64,000 nt of DNA, from positions 434,001 to 498,000 of the forward strand of contig NZ_JAKQYJ010000002.1 in assembly GCF_022605525.1 (NCBI RefSeq), written 5' to 3'. This document shows, in pieces, positions 59,911 to 64,000 of the stretch. Position 1 is the stretch's first letter. Each line of letters opens with the position of its first letter. The notes beneath the pieces were generated by a model. The model did not search any database. It had not been told where the DNA came from and worked only from the letters and a program-made list of their open reading frames with translations. The translations under genes were made by a program, and so were the position numbers. This DNA is from Porphyrobacter sp. GA68 (GTDB taxonomy: Bacteria > Pseudomonadota > Alphaproteobacteria > Sphingomonadales > Sphingomonadaceae).

Positions 59911-61032
59911 TCAGGGGGTGCTGACCCTCGACAACGGCTTGCCACGCCGTTCCAGCAAGACGCGGAGACGGCTGACGATGTGAGACGCGGTCGCATCGAA
60001 CGCTTCTGGCGGAAACTTGCTGAACACCCGCGCCCGGGCGCTCTTGCCCATCCCGGACAGCTGCTGAGGATGTGCCAGCATCTGGGTAAGCGCGGCAGCC
60101 AGCGCTGCAATGTCGCCCGGCGGCACAGTCTTGCCGACACTCTCGTCCACCGTGAACGGCATTTCGCCAACGGCAGAGACGACGACGGGCAGCCCGGCCT
60201 GCATCGCTTCGTGCGCGGCAACGCAGAACCCTTCGCGCAACGACGGCTGCACATACAGATGCAAGGTGGCGAGGAATCGGTGCGAGTCTGTGACGAAGCC
60301 GGCAAGTTCCACCTCCGCAACGCCAGCGGAGTCTGCCTGCGCGCGAAGATCGGCTTCATCCTGGCCCGTGCCGCCGATGATGACTCGGAATTGCGGCAAT
60401 GGCGTGGTCGCCTGCCGCTTCAGCAAAGCGATGGCATTGATGAGGACGTCGTAACCCTTGTTCGGGTGCAGCCGCCCAAGGCTGCCGATGACGATCGGGG
60501 TGTCCGGCGCCCAACCCTGCGCCTGCGGCACCGACGGGTCGGCGGCGAAGATCGGCCATGTGACCAGCCTGTCAGGAGGCACTTTCAACCGGGTAAGGGT
60601 GAGCTGCGCCACCTGCTGACTGTCGGCAACCCACAGCGCGGATTTGCCTGCGCGCCAGCGCAGCAGCCGCTCGTTGGCGGGCTTGAGATAAGCGTTATGC
60701 TGCCAGCTGACCACCGGCAGACCCAGTTGCTGCCCGACAATCTGACCCAGCAGGGTCGCGCGGGTGAGCGATGTCCAGAGCACCTGAGTGCCCCGTTCGC
60801 GGGCCTGCTGCCGAAACCACTTCAGCGCGGCGAGGTGATCCGCCTCCCCGCCGTCGCGGATTACCAGGTCGACGCCGGCCGCGCTCAGCCGCTCTATCGC
60901 CAGCCCGTTGCGGCGGGTGAGGGCGAGCACGCGAACCTGCGCACCCGCTGCCTCCAGCGCGCCGACAATGCGGGGAACAGGCGTCTGCGCCCCGCCGCCT
61001 TCCATCGAATTGATGATGTAATCGATCCGCAT
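59911..61032 (-). CDS. Glycosyltransferase family 4-like protein
   Basis: This GT-B glycosyltransferase has 373 residues. The N-terminus is MRIDYIINSMEGGGAQTPVP, with the glycine-rich acceptor-side loop. The donor domain has IGSLGRLHPNKGYDVLINAI and the E-x7-E motif in REGFCVAAHEAMQAGLPVVV. These are the features of retaining GT4 enzymes, which build polysaccharide or lipid-linked glycans from nucleotide sugars. Donor and acceptor are not known. It follows the 389-residue gene by 2 bases and belongs to the three-gene surface cassette. Confidence 0.88.
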   Translation of the reverse strand: MRIDYIINSMEGGGAQTPVPRIVGALEAAGAQVRVLALTRRNGLAIERLSAAGVDLVIRDGGEADHLAALKWFRQQARERGTQVLWTSLTRATLLGQIVGQQLGLPVVSWQHNAYLKPANERLLRWRAGKSALWVADSQQVAQLTLTRLKVPPDRLVTWPIFAADPSVPQAQGWAPDTPIVIGSLGRLHPNKGYDVLINAIALLKRQATTPLPQFRVIIGGTGQDEADLRAQADSAGVAEVELAGFVTDSHRFLATLHLYVQPSLREGFCVAAHEAMQAGLPVVVSAVGEMPFTVDESVGKTVPPGDIAALAAALTQMLAHPQQLSGMGKSARARVFSKFPPEAFDATASHIVSRLRVLLERRGKPLSRVSTP

Positions 61033-61034
61033 CC

Positions 61035-62204
61035 TTACCGCTGCGCGCTGGCCAGTGCGTCGGCGATAGCTGCTGCCGCGCGTTCGGGCGCCGGGGTGTC
61101 CGTCATGGAAAACGTATGGTCGAACAGCCTTTGCTGGGGTTGCGCGAAGTCATTGTGCAGATCGCGGGAGGCGCGGATTGCCTGGACCAAGCCATCCACT
61201 CCGGCAAACCGGTGGCCAGCCGCCAGGAACGGGAGGCTGGCCTCACCCTCGGATGCAAGCGCCCCCCTGGGGTCGAGCAGAAACACAGGGCGCGGCCGCA
61301 GCAGGAACTCGTACAGCTGGCTCGACGCATCCCCGAGATAGGCATCGGCGCCCAGCGTGTAGGTCATGTCGAACAGGCGCGGGCCGTCAAGATCGACGAC
61401 GATGTTGTCAGCCCGCATCGCGGAGGCCGGAATGTCCGGCCGCAGCCGCGCTCTGCGGTATTCTGGGGAGATGTGCAGCCGTTTGCGGAACAGCATAACG
61501 TGCGGCGCAAACACGCAATTGAAATCCTGACCTTCACTGCTGGCGAACCATTCCAGCAACGCTGGTCCCACGTCGTACCAGCTCGACAGGTGCGGATCGA
61601 AATGCGGGTTGTACACGAAGGTCAGGCGATCATTGCCGAACAGGCGCGGCCGGGGCGACCGGTCGACTGCGTCGAACTTGGGATAGCCGACGGTGCGCAG
61701 CCGGTCCCGTGCCACACCAACCGCCGTCATGTGCTGAACTGCCTTCTCCCCGGCGAGCAGGATGCGGTCGAACTGCCGGTAATCCGGGTGATAGGTGACG
61801 TTGCGGTCGCCGGCGCCATGCGGGATGCGGATGAACATCGGCATATCGCGGGGATGAATGAAGCGCTTGACCTTCAGGCAAGTGCGTTCGGTCGAGATCA
61901 CTGCATCGGCGCGGGCAAACAGGTCGGCGTGGTTGCGCAGTCGCAGCAACCGGCTTGCCGGCACCAGGCTATCGAGGGCTGTCACCGGCTTGGTCCAGGC
62001 CGGCAGGGCCAGTTCGTGCCACTGTACCGCCGCAAGGTCTGGGGCGGGCGCAATCCGCTCTATCGCCCGCCTGATCGGCACGGTCGCATAGGCGATCACG
62101 GTTCGGTGCTGCGGATACAGGCGGGCAAAGGCCGCTGCGGTTCCCGCCAGATGCGCCACTTGATGCGGGGCATCGTGGTTGAACAGGAACAGTGCAGTTC
62201 TCAC
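61035..62204 (-). CDS. CDP-glycerol glycerophosphotransferase-like protein
   Basis: The 389-residue product has a GT-B-like arrangement. After MRTALFLFNHDAPHQVAHLA it shows FIRIPHGAGDRNVTYHPDY, GYPKFDAVDRSP, VYNPHFDPHLSSWYD and GADAYLGDASSQLYEFLLRP. The last matches the conserved D.S..YE.L motif of TagB/TagF-type glycerophosphotransferases. I infer a polyol-phosphate or glycosyl transfer in surface glycan assembly. The match is partial. It overlaps the upstream nucleotidyltransferase by 4 bases (62201-62204, ATGA). Confidence 0.6.
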   Translation of the reverse strand: MRTALFLFNHDAPHQVAHLAGTAAAFARLYPQHRTVIAYATVPIRRAIERIAPAPDLAAVQWHELALPAWTKPVTALDSLVPASRLLRLRNHADLFARADAVISTERTCLKVKRFIHPRDMPMFIRIPHGAGDRNVTYHPDYRQFDRILLAGEKAVQHMTAVGVARDRLRTVGYPKFDAVDRSPRPRLFGNDRLTFVYNPHFDPHLSSWYDVGPALLEWFASSEGQDFNCVFAPHVMLFRKRLHISPEYRRARLRPDIPASAMRADNIVVDLDGPRLFDMTYTLGADAYLGDASSQLYEFLLRPRPVFLLDPRGALASEGEASLPFLAAGHRFAGVDGLVQAIRASRDLHNDFAQPQQRLFDHTFSMTDTPAPERAAAAIADALASAQR

Positions 62205-62980
62205 GCGCCGGCAGCTCCTGCCTCACGCTGCGCCAGAATACGTTCTATCAGAACGATGTCCGCAGGTGTGTCGGCGTCGATGCAAGCTTCTGCCTGCGGC
62301 ATGGCGACCAGTTTGGCGGCGATGCCGAAGCGTCGACCGGCCCGCCGCACCAGTGCGCCGATGTTCGCCAACCGGAGCGCCGCCTGAAGCGCAAGCAGCG
62401 GTCCGAAGGCAGAGATGATCCGCCAGCCCTTCTTGCGATCCTGTTCAATGCTCGCCCAGAACCGTATCAGCGGAAGGCATTGCGGCCCGGCCAGCCAGAA
62501 CAGGTTCGCCCCCGACCAGGCACCGCCGCGAAAGTTGAGCCAGGTCCGCCGTGTCGAGTAACCCGCCGCCTCTAGCGTCCTGCGCTCCACCATCGCCACC
62601 GCGACGTCAGCGCCGCGTGCCTCCTCGACGAAGTGTTGCACCATCTCCGCCGTCAACAGGACGTTGTCGGCGGTGGTGACCAGCAGCGGACCTTGCTCCT
62701 CCTTCAGCAGCATTTCCAGTGTGGCTGCGATGCTGGCTTTCGAAGATCGCGCTTCGACAAACGCAAATGGCTGCAGCGTGCGTTCCAGGTCCTGCAGGCG
62801 TTGGGCGCAAACCAGGAGCCGCTGGAACAGGCCGGCGTCGCCCAAGGCTTTCAGGGGATAGGCCAGCATGGGCCGACCACCCACCGGCAGCAGCGCCTTG
62901 GTCGTCACTCCGCTGCCCGCCAGCAGAGGATCTGCGCCGGGACGACTTCCCGCCAGAACAACGCCGGTCACTTGTGTCAT
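62201..62980 (-). CDS. MobA-like NTP transferase (sugar- or polyol-nucleotide synthesis)
   Basis: The ATG at 62980 (MTQVTGVVLAGSRPGADPLL) gives 259 residues; earlier in-frame starts add a region unlike the family. The N-terminal nucleotide loop is VVLAGSRPGADPLLAGSG followed by KALLPVGGRPMLAYPLKALG. The metal aspartate is in LLVTTADNVLLTAE. DADTPADIVLIERI near the end is also typical. It would make an NDP-activated sugar or glycerol for the two downstream transferases; substrate is inferred only. An 11-bp hairpin lies between it and the RNase E gene. Confidence 0.78.
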   Translation of the reverse strand: MTQVTGVVLAGSRPGADPLLAGSGVTTKALLPVGGRPMLAYPLKALGDAGLFQRLLVCAQRLQDLERTLQPFAFVEARSSKASIAATLEMLLKEEQGPLLVTTADNVLLTAEMVQHFVEEARGADVAVAMVERRTLEAAGYSTRRTWLNFRGGAWSGANLFWLAGPQCLPLIRFWASIEQDRKKGWRIISAFGPLLALQAALRLANIGALVRRAGRRFGIAAKLVAMPQAEACIDADTPADIVLIERILAQREAGAAGA

Positions 62981-62997
62981 GTGCGTCGCGGTCGCTG

Positions 62998-63030
62998 GCC
63001 TGGCGGATACGGCATTGTCATCCGCCAGGC
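62998..63030. other. Strong inverted repeat between rne and the NTP transferase
   Basis: An 11-bp perfect stem (62998-63008 with 63020-63030) has an 11-base loop. It lies 21 bases after the rne stop and 18 bases before the next start codon. It could terminate rne transcription or protect its mRNA end. No T-run follows on the minus strand, so terminator activity is uncertain. The long loop also makes an operator possible. Confidence 0.55.
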
Positions 63031-63050
63031 TGCTTGTTTGTCGATGCCGC

Positions 63051-64000
63051 TCAATCGCCGAAGGTGCGCTGCCACCATCCGCGGCGAACAGCCTTCGGCT
63101 CTTCGGTGACGCCACTCGTCTCGTTGGTGTCGTTGGCGGCTTCCGCCTTGGGAGCCGCCACTTCGTCCTCGTCTTTCTTGGCGGCAGCACGCCGGCGCGC
63201 GGGCTTTACCGGGGCCGGCTCATCGGCAGGCGCTTCGCTGGGCTCTGCCGGCGCAGTGTCTTGCGCGCCGACCACCGGGTCCTCCGTCTTGCGCTTGCGC
63301 GGGGTGCGACGCTTGGGCTTTGGCTTGTCTGCCGGATCGGCTGCCTCAGCGTCCTGCTGGGCGGCCATGGCTTCGGCTGTTTCAGGCGCCTCGTCAGGTC
63401 CCGCGACCACGGCGATGCTTTCGATCAGCTGCTCGCCCGCTGCTTCTGCGGCACCGCCGAAATCGGCCTCGGCCGGTGACTGATCGTCCTGTCGTTTGCG
63501 GCCGCGGCCGCCGCGACGCCGCTTGCGCGGCTTGCGCTCTGCGTTGTCGCTTGCGCCTTCCTCTGGCTGAGCATCGGTGGGCTCCTCGTCCCTGGAGCGA
63601 TTCGCTTCATCGAGAGAGCCATTCTCGTCGGTGTCGTGTTCGCCACCGCGGGCCTTGTTCCGGCCACGTCCGCCGCGCCGCCGCCGCTTCTTTTTCTGCT
63701 GGTCTCCGCCGTTCTCCACATTCCGAACGGGTTCGCGCTCGTCGTCCTCGGCTTCAGCGTCGTCAGCTAGGGCATCATCTTCCGGTTCGTCGTCGATGAT
63801 CGGGTCGAACCTGGGCGCGTGCGTCGGTCGGGGGCCGCTGCTTGCGACCGCCATCTTTGCGCCTTCATCTTCCCCTTCTGGGACAACCTCTACCGACACG
63901 CCGTAGCGTTCCTCGATCTCGCGCAGGTCAGCCCGCTTGGCGTTGAGGAGGTAGATGGCGGCTTCGGTGCTGGCTGACAGCGTGATCCGGCTTCCCTTGC
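63051..64000 (-). CDS. rne: Ribonuclease E, C-terminal part (start outside window)
   Basis: The minus-strand frame is open from the right edge to the stop at 63051, about 316 codons. The edge reads ITLSASTEAAIYLLNAKRAD and LREIEERYGVSVEVVPEG, the end of the RNase E/G catalytic region. The rest is low-complexity, with alternating arginine-rich blocks (KKKRRRRGGRGRNK; RKPRKRRRGGRGRKRQ) and acidic stretches. These are the RNA-binding and scaffold region of RNase E. It ends AVRRGWWQRTFGD, as in related alphaproteobacteria. The catalytic domain and start are not in the window. Confidence 0.92.
   Translation of the reverse strand, partial: KGSRITLSASTEAAIYLLNAKRADLREIEERYGVSVEVVPEGEDEGAKMAVASSGPRPTHAPRFDPIIDDEPEDDALADDAEAEDDEREPVRNVENGGDQQKKKRRRRGGRGRNKARGGEHDTDENGSLDEANRSRDEEPTDAQPEEGASDNAERKPRKRRRGGRGRKRQDDQSPAEADFGGAAEAAGEQLIESIAVVAGPDEAPETAEAMAAQQDAEAADPADKPKPKRRTPRKRKTEDPVVGAQDTAPAEPSEAPADEPAPVKPARRRAAAKKDEDEVAAPKAEAANDTNETSGVTEEPKAVRRGWWQRTFGD

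Overview
The window is ordinary-density chromosomal DNA of a high-GC alphaproteobacterium, most likely Sphingomonadales and probably Erythrobacteraceae. The evidence is the gene content and local orders (lolC-lolD near dnaE; sdhB next to a thioesterase and zapE), a PEP-CTERM protein with the sphingomonad-type PEPATWLMMILGF tail, exosortase-A-associated enzymes, and sphingomonad-like DnaE and surface-glycan proteins. Genus is an inference. No rRNA, tRNA, CRISPR array, insertion sequence, integrase or phage gene was seen, and no gene-free stretch exceeds about 275 bases.

Layout. 1-6 kb: the 3' part of a ferredoxin-NADP reductase (minus strand), divergent from two tandem PAS-GGDEF-EAL-PilZ proteins, the second with a degenerate EAL domain. 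6-13.5 kb: lepA, bamD, recN, a PEP-CTERM secreted protein with a strong terminator, and ligA. 13.5-15.8 kb, minus: a TIGR02117-like protein, prmA and an SDR. 15.9-18.6 kb: sdhC-sdhD-sdhA, ending at a bidirectional hairpin shared with a convergent zinc metallopeptidase gene. 19.6-22.9 kb: guaB, an RsmB-type rRNA methyltransferase and a TPR protein. 22.9-24.3 kb, minus: rppH coupled to an HSL-type esterase. 24.5-27.7 kb: korA-korB, a two-subunit 2-oxoacid:ferredoxin oxidoreductase. 27.9-33.8 kb: a membrane metal-dependent hydrolase, PAP2 phosphatase, photolyase, a cyclopropane-fatty-acid-synthase-like enzyme, a beta-lactamase-fold lipoprotein and a single-domain PilZ protein. 34-36.2 kb, minus: purF and an SDR. 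36.4-42.6 kb: lolC-lolD, two small unknown genes, dnaE. 42.6-49 kb: an acyl-CoA synthetase, two unknown lipoproteins, a PA0069-type radical SAM protein, and a lytic transglycosylase coupled to a uracil-DNA-glycosylase-like protein. 49-54.1 kb: ETF-QO, ispE, nnr and an RNA (uracil-5)-methyltransferase, tightly packed with GTG/TTG starts. 54.1-57.4 kb: an acyl carrier protein divergent from an acyl-CoA ligase and a PLP decarboxylase of the exosortase-A-associated families. 57.4-64 kb, all minus: RNase E (C-terminal part), a three-gene surface-glycan cassette, then sdhB, a PaaI-type thioesterase and zapE.

How they connect. Three PilZ proteins and two GGDEF proteins give a local concentration of c-di-GMP functions. 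sdhCDA and sdhB are about 40 kb apart and must be co-regulated in trans. KorAB needs a ferredoxin partner, and the reductase at the left edge is a plausible though unproven member of that circuit. The PEP-CTERM protein and the ACP/ligase/decarboxylase module suggest an exosortase-A surface system whose sortase lies outside the window. The module at 54-57 kb is the best candidate for uncharacterised biochemistry here; the tandem c-di-GMP paralogues and the UDG-like/transglycosylase pair come next. Long ORFs opposite genes such as sdhA, guaB and purF are high-GC shadows and are not annotated.
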